Shown here in pieces: positions 1-12,355 of a stretch of DNA of 39,750 nt. Both the position numbers and the translations under genes were made by a program. The stretch covers positions 1 through 39,750 of the forward strand of contig NZ_JAFIWC010000036.1 of NCBI RefSeq assembly GCF_017163755.1, read 5' to 3'. Under the pieces are notes generated by a model. The model worked only from the letters and a program-made list of their open reading frames with translations. It ran no database searches and had not been told where the DNA came from. How positions within the stretch are numbered: position 1 is the first letter of the stretch; each line of letters opens with the position of its first letter. This stretch comes from Xanthomonas sp. (GTDB lineage Bacteria > Pseudomonadota > Gammaproteobacteria > Xanthomonadales > Xanthomonadaceae).

Positions 1-36
1 CCCGGGGGTGATCGCGAGTGCGTTGCAGTTGTGCTT

Positions 37-104
37 TTCTGTGGGAGGGGCTTCAGCCCCGACGCTATCGGTAAGGCGTCGGGGCTGAAGCCCCTCCTAC
101 AGAA
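37..104. repeat. REP inverted pair (BIME/REPIN-like), copy A
   Basis: Two 29-base arms (37-65 and 76-104) are reverse complements with one mismatch and a 10-base loop. Each arm has the layout of a REP sequence: a GTAG-type head (GTGG in the left arm, GTAG in the right arm read inverted) followed by a short internal palindrome, GGGGCTTCAGCCCC. A near-identical pair lies at 19343-19412. REP sequences with a GTAG head are known in Stenotrophomonas and relatives and are mobilised by RAYT transposases. No RAYT gene is visible in this window. The pair lies downstream of kbl. Confidence 0.85.
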
Positions 105-218
105 GATCGGATTGGCTGGAGCTGCGAAAAGGCGCTTTTCTCCAAAAAGATCGGCTTTTTTTTGTCAAATCGCTTGACAGCGATTTTCGCTCGGACACCA
201 TCCTGCGGTCCCCGGTCC
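105..218. repeat. A/T-tract tail of composite repeat, copy A
   Basis: This tail runs from the REP pair to the kbl stop codon and aligns with 19413-19596. It holds two short hairpins with A and T tracts (GAAAAG-gcg-CTTTTC at 126-140; AAAAAG-atcgg-CTTTTT at 145-160). After these comes the conserved string TCAAATCGCTTGACA (165-179), which contains a perfect inverted repeat AAATCGCT-tgac-AGCGATTT (167-186). CATCCTG (199-205) follows, then two degenerate GGTCCCC-type heptads that end at the stop codon. It may serve as the kbl terminator, because T-rich hairpins are present, but this is inference. Confidence 0.6.
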
Positions 219-1415
<1,197 letters not shown>

Positions 1416-1613
1416 GGCGGCACGCGAAGGCGGAAGAAGCGGAGATTTTAACGTGCCGTGTGCGATGGTCGGCGCGCGTCATGCACAAATGGCATAAGCA
1501 TCGGCCCGGAAGTCATTTCACCGGGCGCATGCCGCTGCGCAGCATGGCGCTCTGGCCGTCGCCCCCACGGCCGGCGCGCCCGTGCCACCACCCACGCTTC
1601 GGAGATCGTCCCC

Positions 1614-2633
1614 ATGCCCAGCCCCCTGCTGCGCCGGTTCCGCCCGCTGCTCGCGCTCGCGCTGCTTGCGCTGGCCGGCGCCGCCGCCGCGCGCGACGTG
1701 CAACTGCTCAACGTCTCCTACGATCCCACCCGCGAGCTGTACCGCGACTACAACGCCGCCTTCGCCAAGCACTGGCAGCAGAGCAGCGGCGACACCGTCG
1801 CGGTGGAGACCTCGCACGGCGGCTCCGGCAAGCAGGCGCGCTCGGTGATCGACGGGGTCGAGGCCGACGTGGTGACGCTGGCGCTGGCCTACGACGTGGA
1901 CGCGATCGCCGAGAAGGGCAAGCTGATCGATCCCGGCTGGCAGAAGCGCCTGCCCGACAACAGCGCGCCGTACACCTCGACCATCGTGTTCCTGGTGCGC
2001 AAGGGCAACCCGAAGCAGATCAAGGACTGGCCGGACCTGCTGCGCACCGGGGTGGCGGTGATCACCCCGAACCCGAAGACCTCCGGCGGCGCGCGCTGGA
2101 ACTACCTGGCCGCCTGGGCCTACGCCGACCACATCTTCAAGGGCGACCGCACGCGCATCCTCAACTACATGCGCGCGCTGTTCCGCAACGTGCCGGTGCT
2201 CGACACCGGCGCGCGCGGCGCCACCACCACCTTCGTCCAGCGCGGCATCGGCGACGTGCTGCTGGCGTGGGAGAACGAGGCGTTCCTGGCGCGGGAGGAG
2301 CTGGGCAAGGACCAGTTCGAGATCGTGGTGCCGAAGCTGTCGATCCTGGCCGAGCCGTCGGTGGCGCTGGTCGACAAGAACGTGGACAAGCACGGCACCC
2401 GCGCGGTCGCCGAGGCCTACCTGAAGTACCTGTATTCGCCGGAAGGGCAGAAGATCGCGGCGCGGCACTACTACCGCCCGCGGCATCCGGAATACGCCGA
2501 TCCGGCCGACATCGCGCGCCTGCCCAAGGTGCAGCTGGTGACCATCGACCGCGCGTTCGGTTCGTGGAACAAGGCCCAGGCCGAGCACTTCGCCGAAGGC
2601 GGCCTGTTCGACCAGATCCAGGCGAGCAAGTAG
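1614..2633 (+). CDS. sbp: Periplasmic sulfate/thiosulfate-binding protein of an ABC transporter
   Basis: This 339-residue solute-binding protein captures sulfate (possibly thiosulfate) in the periplasm for the CysTWA transporter encoded just downstream. A signal peptide spans residues 1-26 (RR near the N-terminus, a Leu/Ala-rich core, then AAAARD). The prokaryotic sulfate-binding signature NPKTSGGAR is present in mid-protein, and SHGGSGKQ matches the first signature region. The ATG at 1614 was chosen because it starts directly at the signal peptide; upstream in-frame extension would add 52 residues without family character. The stop is 3 bases before the cysT start, so the operon is tight. 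It could be called cysP or sbp; the sequence alone does not separate sulfate from thiosulfate preference. Confidence 0.93.
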   Translation: MPSPLLRRFRPLLALALLALAGAAAARDVQLLNVSYDPTRELYRDYNAAFAKHWQQSSGDTVAVETSHGGSGKQARSVIDGVEADVVTLALAYDVDAIAEKGKLIDPGWQKRLPDNSAPYTSTIVFLVRKGNPKQIKDWPDLLRTGVAVITPNPKTSGGARWNYLAAWAYADHIFKGDRTRILNYMRALFRNVPVLDTGARGATTTFVQRGIGDVLLAWENEAFLAREELGKDQFEIVVPKLSILAEPSVALVDKNVDKHGTRAVAEAYLKYLYSPEGQKIAARHYYRPRHPEYADPADIARLPKVQLVTIDRAFGSWNKAQAEHFAEGGLFDQIQASK

Positions 2634-2636
2634 TCC

Positions 2637-3497
2637 GTGGTGGCGAACGCCCCGGCCGTGGCGCGGCGTCCGTCGCGCCGCAGGGTGATCCCCGGGCTCG
2701 GGCTGAGCCTGGGCATCACCCTGGCCTGGCTGAGCCTGGTGGTGCTGATCCCGCTGCTGAGCCTGGTGCTCAAGACCAGCGGCCTGGGCTGGCAGGGGGT
2801 GTGGCAGGTGTGGAGCGAGCCGCGGGTGCTGTCGGCGCTGCGGGTGAGCTTCGGCACCGCCTTCGCCGCGGCCGCGTTCAACGCGGTGATGGGCACCTGG
2901 GTGGCGTGGGTGTTCGTGCGCTACCGCTTTCCCGGCAAGCGGGTGTTCGACGCGATGATCGATTTGCCGTTCGCGTTGCCGACCGCGGTGGCCGGCATCG
3001 CGCTGACCGCGCTGTACGGCGGCAACGGCTGGGTCGGCCGCTGGCTCGAGCCGCTGGGGCTGAAGATCGCCTACACCCAGTTGGGGATCGTGGTGGCGCT
3101 GGTGTTCGTCGGGCTGCCGTTCGTGGTGCGGATCGTGCAGCCGGTGCTGGCCGAGGCCGAGCGCGAAGTCGAGGAGGCCGCGGCCACGCTGGGCGCCGGG
3201 CGCTGGCAGACCATCGTGCGGGTGGTGCTGCCGCAGCTTTGGCCGGCGGTGCTGACCGGCTTCGCGCTGGCGTTCGCGCGCGGCGTCGGCGAGTACGGGT
3301 CGGTGATCTTCATCGCCGGCAACCTGCCCAATGTCACCGAGATCGCGCCGCTTTTGATCACCATCCGCCTGGAGGAGTTCGACTACGGCGGCGCCACCGC
3401 GATCGCCGCGGCGATGCTGCTGCTGTCGTTCGTGATGCTGCTGGTGGTCAACGGCCTGCAGGCGCTGCTGGCGCGGCGCGGCCAGGCGGTACGCTGA
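2637..3497 (+). CDS. cysT: Sulfate ABC transporter permease subunit CysT (CysU)
   Basis: This inner-membrane permease of 286 residues forms a heterodimer with CysW for sulfate uptake. About six hydrophobic segments are visible, starting with [20 protein letters not shown]. The EAA loop that docks on the ATPase is visible as [22 protein letters not shown]. The start is GTG (2637-2639), 3 bases after the sbp stop, and the second codon is also GTG. The cysW ATG follows one base after its stop, so translation is probably coupled. Confidence 0.94.
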   Translation: MVANAPAVARRPSRRRVIPGLGLSLGITLAWLSLVVLIPLLSLVLKTSGLGWQGVWQVWSEPRVLSALRVSFGTAFAAAAFNAVMGTWVAWVFVRYRFPGKRVFDAMIDLPFALPTAVAGIALTALYGGNGWVGRWLEPLGLKIAYTQLGIVVALVFVGLPFVVRIVQPVLAEAEREVEEAAATLGAGRWQTIVRVVLPQLWPAVLTGFALAFARGVGEYGSVIFIAGNLPNVTEIAPLLITIRLEEFDYGGATAIAAAMLLLSFVMLLVVNGLQALLARRGQAVR

Positions 3498-3498
3498 G

Positions 3499-4485
3499 AT
3501 GAGCGATAACCTGTCCTCGCTGACCCTGCCGCTGCCGGAGAACGCGTTGCCCGCATCGCCCGCCGTCCGTCGCCGCCGACACGCCACGGCCACCACCGAG
3601 CCGTGGTGGGTGCAGGCGCTGTTGATCCTCGGCGCGCTGGGGTTCCTGCTGGCGTTCCTGTTCCTGCCGCTGCTGCTGGTGTTCGTCGAGGCGCTGCGCA
3701 GCGGCCTGGGCGTGTTCTGGCGCGCCATCTCCGACCCGGACGCGCTGGCCGCGATCCGCCTGACCCTGCTGGTCACCGCGATCGTGGTGCCGCTGAACCT
3801 GGTGTTCGGCGTCGCCGCGGCGTGGGCGGTGAGCAAGCACCGCTTTCCCGGCAAGCGCATCCTGGTGAGCCTGATCGACCTGCCGTTCTCGGTCTCGCCG
3901 GTGGTCGCCGGGCTGGTGTTCATCCTGATCTTCGGCCGGCCCGGCTGGGCCTGGCCGCTGATCGACGAAGGCGTGCGCGTGCACCTGCCACTGCTGGGCA
4001 GGGTGCTGCTGCAGCTGCCGGAGACCGTGCTGGTGCAGCTGCCGAAGATCGTGTTCGCGGTGCCGGGCATCGTGCTGGCGACCACCTTCGTCACCTTCCC
4101 GTTCATCGCCCGCGAGCTGATGCCGCTGATGGAGCAGCAGGGCAACGACGAGGAGCTGGCGGCGCTGAGCCTGGGCGCCAGCGGCTGGCAGATGTTCTGG
4201 CGGGTGACGATGCCCAACATCCGCTGGGGCCTGCTGTACGGCGTGCTGCTGTGCAGCGCGCGGGCGATGGGCGAGTTCGGCGCGGTGTCGGTGGTGTCCG
4301 GGCATATCCGCGGCCGCACCAACACCCTGCCGCTGCATGTGGAGATCCTCTACAACGAATACGCCTACAGCGCCGCGTTCGCCTGCGCCTGCCTGCTGGC
4401 GCTGACCGCGCTGCTGACCCTGGCGCTGAAGTCCTACCTGGAATGGCGGCACGGCGAATCGCTGGCCGCCAACCACCGACACTGA
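3499..4485 (+). CDS. cysW: Sulfate ABC transporter permease subunit CysW
   Basis: This 328-residue protein is the second membrane subunit of the sulfate importer. It carries an N-terminal cytoplasmic extension of about 40 residues (basic RRRRHATA stretch) before the first membrane segment [21 protein letters not shown]. The EAA coupling loop reads [23 protein letters not shown]. It ends 7 bases before cysA. CysW proteins are usually a little shorter (about 290), so the N-terminal tail is the main difference; the later methionines lie inside membrane segments, so the full-length start is preferred. Confidence 0.94.
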   Translation: MSDNLSSLTLPLPENALPASPAVRRRRHATATTEPWWVQALLILGALGFLLAFLFLPLLLVFVEALRSGLGVFWRAISDPDALAAIRLTLLVTAIVVPLNLVFGVAAAWAVSKHRFPGKRILVSLIDLPFSVSPVVAGLVFILIFGRPGWAWPLIDEGVRVHLPLLGRVLLQLPETVLVQLPKIVFAVPGIVLATTFVTFPFIARELMPLMEQQGNDEELAALSLGASGWQMFWRVTMPNIRWGLLYGVLLCSARAMGEFGAVSVVSGHIRGRTNTLPLHVEILYNEYAYSAAFACACLLALTALLTLALKSYLEWRHGESLAANHRH

Positions 4486-4492
4486 GGCTGCG

Positions 4493-5539
4493 ATGACCAT
4501 CCGTGTGCAGAACCTGGGCAAGCGCTTCGAGGGCTTCGCCGCGCTCGACGACATCAGCCTGGACATCCGCAAGGGCGAGCTGCTGGCGCTGCTCGGCCCG
4601 TCCGGCTCGGGCAAGACCACGCTGCTGCGCGTGATCGCCGGGCTGGAGCATGCCGACGCCGGGCGCGTGCTGATCGACGGCGAGGACGCGACCGGGCTAC
4701 CGGTGCAGTCGCGGCGGGTCGGCTTCGTGTTCCAGCACTACGCGCTGTTCCGGCACATGACCGTGCGCGACAACGTCGCCTTCGGCCTGCGCGTGCGCCG
4801 CGGCGCCGAGCGCTGGGCCGAAGCGCGGATCCGCGAGCGGGTCGCCGAGCTGCTGGCGCTGGTGCAACTGGACGGCCTGGAGGCGCGCTACCCGACCCAA
4901 CTGTCCGGCGGCCAGCGCCAGCGCGTGGCGCTGGCGCGCGCGCTGGCGATCGAGCCGCGGGTGCTGCTGCTGGACGAACCGTTCGGCGCGCTGGACGCGC
5001 AGGTACGCCGCGACCTGCGCCGCTGGCTGCGCGATCTGCACGACCGCACCGGGCTGACCACGGTGTTCGTCACCCACGACCAGGAAGAGGCGCTGGAGCT
5101 GGCCGACCGGGTGGCGATCCTCAATCGCGGGCGCATCGAGCAGCTCGGCAGCCCGGCCGATGTCTACGAACGCCCGGTGTCGCCGTTCGTCTACGGCTTC
5201 GTCGGCGCGGTCAACCGGCTGCCGGCGCAACTGCGCGACGGCAAGCTGCAGGTGGCCGGGCTGGCGCTGCCGGCACCGGACACGCCGCTCGCCGCCGGCG
5301 CGGTCGATCTGTACGTGCGCCCGGAAGACCTGGCGCCCGACGAGGCCGGCTGGCCGGCGACGGTGCTGTCGACGCAGCGCAGCGGTTCGCGGCTGCGGCT
5401 GCGCGCACGGCTGACCGGGGGCGAGGACGAGGTGGAGGTGGAGCTGCCGGCAGGCGAGGGCACGCCGCGCTACGAACCGGGACAGGCGCTGCGGCTGAAC
5501 GCGCGGCGCTTCGGCCTGTTCCGCGCCGCGCCGGGTTGA
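4493..5539 (+). CDS. cysA: Sulfate/thiosulfate import ATP-binding protein CysA
   Basis: This 348-residue ATPase powers the CysTW permease. Motifs in order are Walker [10 protein letters not shown] (about residue 35), Q-loop in [21 protein letters not shown] signature [16 protein letters not shown], Walker [13 protein letters not shown] and H-loop [13 protein letters not shown]. The last ~110 residues form the TOBE-like regulatory domain. It is the final gene of the sbp-cysTWA operon. No T-rich terminator is visible just downstream. Confidence 0.96.
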   Translation: MTIRVQNLGKRFEGFAALDDISLDIRKGELLALLGPSGSGKTTLLRVIAGLEHADAGRVLIDGEDATGLPVQSRRVGFVFQHYALFRHMTVRDNVAFGLRVRRGAERWAEARIRERVAELLALVQLDGLEARYPTQLSGGQRQRVALARALAIEPRVLLLDEPFGALDAQVRRDLRRWLRDLHDRTGLTTVFVTHDQEEALELADRVAILNRGRIEQLGSPADVYERPVSPFVYGFVGAVNRLPAQLRDGKLQVAGLALPAPDTPLAAGAVDLYVRPEDLAPDEAGWPATVLSTQRSGSRLRLRARLTGGEDEVEVELPAGEGTPRYEPGQALRLNARRFGLFRAAPG

Positions 5540-5623
5540 GTCCGGCGCGACCGGCGAACGGACCGGCGGTAGACAAACGCGGGCCGGCAGCGGACACGCG
5601 GCAGACAGTCACGCGCGAAAGTG

Positions 5624-5652
5624 TTGCACTGCAAGAACAAAACGGTTAAAAA
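5624..5652 (+). promoter_or_regulatory. Candidate promoter for the TorF-like porin
   Basis: TTGCAC (5624-5629) and TAAAAA (5647-5652) are separated by 17 bases in an unusually A-rich stretch of this GC-rich window. They lie about 65 bases before the GTG start at 5719. Each box matches the sigma-70 consensus only partly, so this is a plausible but unproven promoter. The 5540-5718 gap otherwise holds only the ribosome site AGGAG (5706-5710). Confidence 0.4.
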
Positions 5653-5718
5653 ACTGTGAAGGCAATGGCGGGCACCGCACATTGCCGGTGTCTTGCCCCC
5701 CACACAGGAGATTCGCCG

Positions 5719-6426
5719 GTGAACAAGATCAAGCTTGGTTATGCCCTGGCCGTTGCCTTGACCGCGCTGCCGCTGAGCGCCCTTGCCCAGGACGAGGAAG
5801 CCTCGTCGCCGTTCTCCGCCTCCTTCGGCGTGACCAGCGACTACGTGTTCCGCGGCGTGTCGCAGACCGACGAGGAACCGGCGTTCCAGGCCGGCGTCAC
5901 CTACACCTCGCCGATCGGGCTGTATGTCGGCGTGTGGGGCTCCAACGTCGATTTCGGCCCCGGCGACCCGGACTGGGAAGTGGACGGCTTCATCGGCTAC
6001 GGCGTCGACTTCGCCGAGAACTGGAACTTCGACGTGATGATCAACCGCTACGGCTATCCCGGCGCGGGCGCGGCGAACTACAACGAGCTGATCACCAAGA
6101 CCACGTTCCTGGACACCTACGCGCTGACCGTGGCCTACACCGACGACGTCTACGGCCTGGACGAGGACAGCTTCTACTACGCGCTCGACGGGAACTGGGC
6201 GCTGCCGCAGGACTTCAGCATCGGCGCGCACGTCGGCCGCACCACCTATGCCAGCGCGCTGCCCGAATGGCAGGACTACACCGACTACAGCGTCACCGTC
6301 GGCAAGAGCTTCGGCCCGCTGGGCCTGACCGTGGGCTACTACGACACCGACGACAAGGGCACGCAGAACTTCGGTGAGAAGCTGGCCGACCACCGCGTCG
6401 CGGTTTCGGCGACGGTCAGCTTCTGA
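5719..6426 (+). CDS. TorF-family outer-membrane protein (Gcw_chp-type putative porin)
   Basis: This 235-residue exported protein has a signal peptide of about 22 residues (MNKIKLGYALAVALTALPLS, then ALAQ). The mature part shows the TorF/Gcw_chp hallmarks: FGVTSDYVFRGVSQTDEEPAFQAG near its start, alternating aromatic beta-strand patterns, and a final strand DHRVAVSATVSF ending in Phe as outer-membrane barrels do. The start is GTG at 5719, set by AGGAG 8 bases upstream and by the signal peptide. The substrate is unknown; placement after cysA is suggestive only, since a separate promoter is likely. It converges on tdh across a shared terminator. Confidence 0.85.
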   Translation: MNKIKLGYALAVALTALPLSALAQDEEASSPFSASFGVTSDYVFRGVSQTDEEPAFQAGVTYTSPIGLYVGVWGSNVDFGPGDPDWEVDGFIGYGVDFAENWNFDVMINRYGYPGAGAANYNELITKTTFLDTYALTVAYTDDVYGLDEDSFYYALDGNWALPQDFSIGAHVGRTTYASALPEWQDYTDYSVTVGKSFGPLGLTVGYYDTDDKGTQNFGEKLADHRVAVSATVSF

Positions 6427-6445
6427 GCGCCCGCGCCGGAACATG

Positions 6446-6474
6446 AAAAAAGGCGCCGCAAGGCGCCTTTTTTT
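6446..6474. terminator. Bidirectional intrinsic terminator between the porin and tdh
   Basis: The arms AAAAAAGGCGCC (6446-6457) and GGCGCCTTTTTTT (6462-6474) pair around the loop GCAA. A T-tract follows on the plus strand, and the mirrored A-tract gives a T-tract on the minus strand. It sits 20 bases after the porin stop and 20 bases after the tdh stop, so it can end both convergent transcripts. Confidence 0.9.
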
Positions 6475-6494
6475 CGGGCTGATCCGGGTGCCGG

Positions 6495-7517
6495 TCAGTA
6501 CCAGCTCAGCACCACCTTGCCGGCCTTGCCTTCCTCCATCAGGTCGAAGCCCTTCTGGAACTCGTCGATCGGCAACTGGTGGGTGAGCACCTTGCCGAGC
6601 GGGAAGCCGGACAGCACCAGCTGGGTCATCTTGTACCAGGTCTCGTACATCTTGCGGCCGTAGATGCCCTGCACGGTCAGGCCCTTGAAGATGATCTTGT
6701 CCCAGTCCGCGCCGGCGCCGCGCGGCATGATGCCGAGCATGGCGATCTTGCCGCCGTGGTACATGCAGTCGAGCATGTCGTTGAAGGCGCGCGGGTTGCC
6801 GCTCATCTCCAGGCCCACGTCGAAGCCCTCCATGTGCAGGTCGGCCATGACCTCCTTGAGCGGGGTGTTGCCGACGTTGACCACGCGGGTGGCGCCCATG
6901 TCGGCGGCGAGCTTGAGGCGGAAATCGTTGACGTCGGTGACCACCACGTTGCGCGCGCCGATGTGCTTGCAGATGCCGGCGGCGATGATGCCGATCGGGC
7001 CGGCGCCGGTGATCAGCACGTCCTCGCCGATCACGTCGAATTCCAGCGCGCAGTGCGCGGCATTGCCGTACGGGTCGAAGAACGCGGCCAGCTCCGACGG
7101 GATCTGGTCCGGGATCGGCCACAGGTTGCTGGCCGGCATCACGATGTACTCGGCGAAGGCGCCGTCGCGGTTCACGCCGATGCCCACGGTGTGCGGGCAC
7201 AGGTGCGGCCGGCCGCCGCGGCAGTTGCGGCAATGGCCGCAGACGATGTGGCCTTCGGCGGACACGCGCTGGCCCACGTCGTAGCCGGTGACGCCGGTGC
7301 CCAGCTCGGCGATGCGGCCGACGAACTCGTGGCCGATGGTCAGGCCCGGGCGGATGGTGCGCTGGCTCCAGTCGTCCCACAGGTAGATATGCAGGTCGGT
7401 ACCGCAGATCGCGGTCTTCTCGACCTTGATCAGCACCTCGTTGGGACCGGGCTGCGGCACCGGTACCTGTTCCAGCCAGATGCCCTTGGCCGCTTCGCGC
7501 TTGACCAGCGCCTTCAT
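6495..7517 (-). CDS. tdh: L-threonine 3-dehydrogenase
   Basis: This zinc-dependent medium-chain dehydrogenase of 340 residues oxidises L-threonine to 2-amino-3-oxobutyrate with NAD+, feeding Kbl. Visible signatures are the catalytic zinc site [13 protein letters not shown] with GHEFVGRI, the structural zinc cysteines in [15 protein letters not shown], and the Rossmann block [20 protein letters not shown] chose the internal ATG at 7515-7517 ([12 protein letters not shown]) because it gives the family length. ATG at 7527-7529 (MAQT) would add four residues, and neither has a strong ribosome site. It is divergent from the S46 peptidase and separated from kbl by the sulfate operon. Confidence 0.95.
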   Translation of the reverse strand: MKALVKREAAKGIWLEQVPVPQPGPNEVLIKVEKTAICGTDLHIYLWDDWSQRTIRPGLTIGHEFVGRIAELGTGVTGYDVGQRVSAEGHIVCGHCRNCRGGRPHLCPHTVGIGVNRDGAFAEYIVMPASNLWPIPDQIPSELAAFFDPYGNAAHCALEFDVIGEDVLITGAGPIGIIAAGICKHIGARNVVVTDVNDFRLKLAADMGATRVVNVGNTPLKEVMADLHMEGFDVGLEMSGNPRAFNDMLDCMYHGGKIAMLGIMPRGAGADWDKIIFKGLTVQGIYGRKMYETWYKMTQLVLSGFPLGKVLTHQLPIDEFQKGFDLMEEGKAGKVVLSWY

Positions 7518-7677
7518 TGTTTGCGCCATGGCGGTGCAAGACTCGCAAGTTGAGAGGGCGCGAAGTATAAGCCCGCGCCGGGCGCGGCCATGTTGCGGCG
7601 CGCGTGCGCCCATTGGTCGCGACGGCGAGCTTTGTTACAGTCGTTACTATCTAACGTTCGCCACCAAGGACCGCCCG

Positions 7678-9828
<2,151 letters not shown>

Positions 9829-9993
9829 GCCGGTAGCGCAACCCGGCCGGCCGCCTTGCGCGCTGTACGGCGCCCATGCGCCGGCACGGCCGCGCGCGGT
9901 TCAGGGTTTGCTGCGCTGCGGAGCGGGTATCATGCCGCTCCCCCGTTTTCGGCTCGCCGGCTGCCGGGGCCTCCCCCAATGGAATCCCGCTGC

Positions 9994-10638
9994 ATGCGCA
10001 TCCTGCTTGCTCGTCACGGCGAAACGCCGTGGAACGCCGAAGGCCGCTATCAGGGCCAGATCGACATCCCGCTTTCGCCGGTGGGCGAGTCCCAGGCCCT
10101 GGCGCTGGGCGAGCGCCTGAAGCACGTGGCCCTGGCCCGCGCCGTCGCGTCGCCGCTGGCGCGCGCGCAGAGCACCGCGCGGCACGCGCTGGGCGAGGCG
10201 CGCGCGGCGATGCTGCTCACCGATCCGGACCTGCAGGAAATCGCCCATGGCGAATGGGAAGGCCTGCTCGCCAGCGAGATCAACGACAAGGATCCGGCGC
10301 GGCTGCGCGCCTGGCGCGAGGAGCCGGACACGGTGCTGATGCCCGGCGGCGAGTCGCTGCGCCAGGTGCTGGACCGCTCCTGGCGCGGCCTGACCCGCGC
10401 CGCCGAAGGGCTGGGCGAGGACGACACCTTGCTGGTGGTCGCGCACGACGCGGTCAACCGGGTGATCCTGTGCCGGGTGCTCGGGTTGCCGATCGCCAAG
10501 CTGTGGAGCTTCCGCCAGGCGCCGACCACGCTGAACCTGCTCGAAGGCCCGGACATGGATCACCTGGAAGTGGTGCGGCTGAACGACTGCGCGCACCACA
10601 CGCCGTTCTTCGGCGAGGCCAAGCACCGGGCGTTGTAG
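9994..10638 (+). CDS. Histidine phosphatase family protein (phosphoglycerate mutase-like)
   Basis: This 214-residue cytoplasmic protein belongs to the branch-1 histidine phosphatase family. The catalytic RHGET motif lies at residues 7-11 (ILLARHGETPWN), followed by YQGQIDIPLSPVGE. The second catalytic region is VVAHDAVNRVIL. It resembles GpmB or CobC-like phosphatases, so the true substrate could be a small phosphorylated metabolite rather than phosphoglycerate. ATG 9994 is preferred over ATG 9979: GGAA lies 9 bases before it and the family begins MRILLARHG. A TATCAT box at 9928-9933 is a possible -10. Confidence 0.85.
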   Translation: MRILLARHGETPWNAEGRYQGQIDIPLSPVGESQALALGERLKHVALARAVASPLARAQSTARHALGEARAAMLLTDPDLQEIAHGEWEGLLASEINDKDPARLRAWREEPDTVLMPGGESLRQVLDRSWRGLTRAAEGLGEDDTLLVVAHDAVNRVILCRVLGLPIAKLWSFRQAPTTLNLLEGPDMDHLEVVRLNDCAHHTPFFGEAKHRAL

Positions 10639-10743
10639 GACTCTCCAGGTCCTCACGCCATGATTCGCTGACGCGATGCAAAACCACATTCAAGTGCTTT
10701 CGCGCTTGACGCGCGAGTCGCTTTTCTTTGCTTGTGCAAGGAA

Positions 10744-10956
10744 GGCTCTACAGCGGCCGGAGGCTGATCAAAGTAACCCAAAGAAAGCACACCCGGGCGG
10801 CGCGCCCTGCGCGCTGCGCGCTCCGGGTGCGCAAGCCGACCGGACATTTTTCGCCGGCACATCCATGCCGGCGAAAAACGGCGCGCATCGTGCGCGCCGC
10901 CCCTTCTGGGTTTTCGTCCGATCGGCTTGCCGTGCCTCACGGGACCCGTAGAAGCC
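10744..10956. repeat. Nested inverted-repeat element upstream of folC
   Basis: This element has matched outer arms: GGCTCTAC (10744-10751) with GTAGAAGCC (10948-10956), GCTGATC (10763-10769) with GATCGGC (10920-10926), and AACCCA (10775-10780) with TGGGTT (10907-10912). Inside are three hairpins: CACCCGG/CCGGGTG (10790-10796, 10823-10829), TTTTTCGCCGGC/GCCGGCGAAAAA (10847-10858, 10867-10878) and CGGCGCGCA/TGCGCGCCG (10879-10887, 10891-10899). It resembles, from memory, a dispersed non-coding repeat of xanthomonads and pseudomonads that is often mis-annotated as small proteins. Open frames crossing it are not credible genes. It fills most of the 388-base gap 10639-11026. Confidence 0.75.
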
Positions 10957-11026
10957 AACGCGAATGCAAAGCGCGCTCCTGGCGGTTCAAGCGCTGCCGG
11001 GGCATCACCCGAGTCGAGTCGAACGC

Positions 11027-12286
11027 ATGAAAACCCTTCCCGAATGGCTCGCCCACATCGAGCAGCAGCATCCCAGCGCCATCGCGATGGGCCTGGAGCG
11101 CGTGCGCGCCGTGGCCGGGCGCATGGGGCTGGGACGGCCGGCGAAGAAGGTCGTCACCGTCGGCGGCACCAACGGCAAGGGCTCGACCGTCGCCTTCGTC
11201 GAGGCGATCGCGCGCGCCGGCGGCTGGTCGGTGGGCACGTACACCTCGCCGCACCTGCTGCGCTACAACGAGCGCGTGCGCATCGACGGGCAGGAGGCCG
11301 GCGATGCGCAACTGGTGGCCGGCTTCGAGGCGGTGGAGACCGCGCGCGGACAGACGCCGCTGACCTATTTCGAATACGGCACGCTGGCGGCGTTGTGGCT
11401 GTTCCAGCAGGCCCGACTGGACCTGGCGGTGCTCGAGGTGGGCCTGGGCGGACGCCTGGACGCGGTCAACCTGGTCGATGCGGACGTGGCGGTGATCACC
11501 ACCGTCGACATCGACCATACCGAATGGCTCGGCGCGGACCGCGAGGCCATCGGCGAGGAAAAGGCCGGCATCGCCAGGGCCTGGAAGCCGCTGGTGCTCG
11601 GCGAGATCGACCCGCCGTCGAGCGTGCTGCGCCGCGCCTACGCGATCGGCGCCAACGCGATCCGCGCCGGCAGCGACTTCTTCCATGAACCCATCGACGA
11701 GGCGCACTGGCGCTGGCGCGACGTCGGCACCCGACTGGAGCTGCCGTACCCGCAGTTGCGCGCGCCGGTGCAGCGGGCCAACGCCGCCACGGCGATCGCC
11801 GCGCTGCGCGCGTTGCGCACGCCCTTGCCGCGCGCCGCCTACGCCGACGGCGTGGCCCGCGCGCAGCTGGCAGGGCGCCTGCAGACCTTCGCCCGCGGCG
11901 GCGTGGAGGTGGTGGTGGACGTCGCCCACAACCCGCAGGCCGCGCGCGAACTGGCGGCGTGGCTGCAGGCGCAGCCCGGCAGCGGCGCCACCGTCGCGGT
12001 GTTCGCGGCGCTGGCCGACAAGGACGCGCCCGGCGTGGTCCAGGCGCTCGCCGCGCAGGTCGATCGCTGGCAGCTGGCCGGCCTGCAAGGCGCGCGCGGA
12101 CAGAGCGCCGCCGCGTTGCAGGCGCGCCTGCACGGCACCGCCGCCGCGCAGGCGGCGCTGGCCGACAGCGTGGCGCAGGCGCTGCAGCAGGCGCTGGCGC
12201 AGGCGCGCGACGGCGACCGAGTGCTGGTGTTCGGTTCGTTCCACACCGTGGCCGAGGCGCTGCACTGGCTGCATTCAGCCGCTTGA
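11027..12286 (+). CDS. folC: Bifunctional dihydrofolate synthase / folylpolyglutamate synthase
   Basis: This 419-residue Mur-ligase-family enzyme adds glutamate to dihydropteroate and to folates in the cytoplasm, using ATP. The P-loop is GGTNGKGS (residues 46-53); TSPHLLRYNERVRI and VLEVGLGGRLDAVN follow as family signatures, and DIDHTEWLG is the typical metal/nucleotide block. The C-terminal domain starts near residue 285 (VVVDVAHNPQAARELAAWL). The ATG at 11027 gives MKTLPEWLAHIE; a 21-residue upstream extension would run into the repeat element and is unlikely. It leads the folC-SPOR-cvpA-purF block, a widely conserved order. Confidence 0.95.
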   Translation: MKTLPEWLAHIEQQHPSAIAMGLERVRAVAGRMGLGRPAKKVVTVGGTNGKGSTVAFVEAIARAGGWSVGTYTSPHLLRYNERVRIDGQEAGDAQLVAGFEAVETARGQTPLTYFEYGTLAALWLFQQARLDLAVLEVGLGGRLDAVNLVDADVAVITTVDIDHTEWLGADREAIGEEKAGIARAWKPLVLGEIDPPSSVLRRAYAIGANAIRAGSDFFHEPIDEAHWRWRDVGTRLELPYPQLRAPVQRANAATAIAALRALRTPLPRAAYADGVARAQLAGRLQTFARGGVEVVVDVAHNPQAARELAAWLQAQPGSGATVAVFAALADKDAPGVVQALAAQVDRWQLAGLQGARGQSAAALQARLHGTAAAQAALADSVAQALQQALAQARDGDRVLVFGSFHTVAEALHWLHSAA

Positions 12287-12355
12287 CCCGCCGCGGGGCG
12301 GCCCCACCTTATAATCGCCGCGGCGCTCCGCCATGCCGCCTCCCCAAAGCTTTCC

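Noticed and set aside
1518-4325. Very long minus-strand open frame opposite the sulfate operon (935 codons)
   Set aside because: It is a shadow of sbp, cysT and cysW in a GC-rich genome; its translation is low-complexity with His/Arg/Gln runs and shows no domain.
10676-11030. Small open frames inside the folC-upstream repeat
   Set aside because: They cross hairpin arms, lack ribosome sites and match the known habit of this repeat to produce spurious small proteins.
12283-12315. TTGACC and TATAAT upstream of the SPOR gene as a promoter
   Set aside because: The -10 is perfect, but the spacer is 21 bases and the -35 overlaps the folC stop; without another -35 I do not call it.
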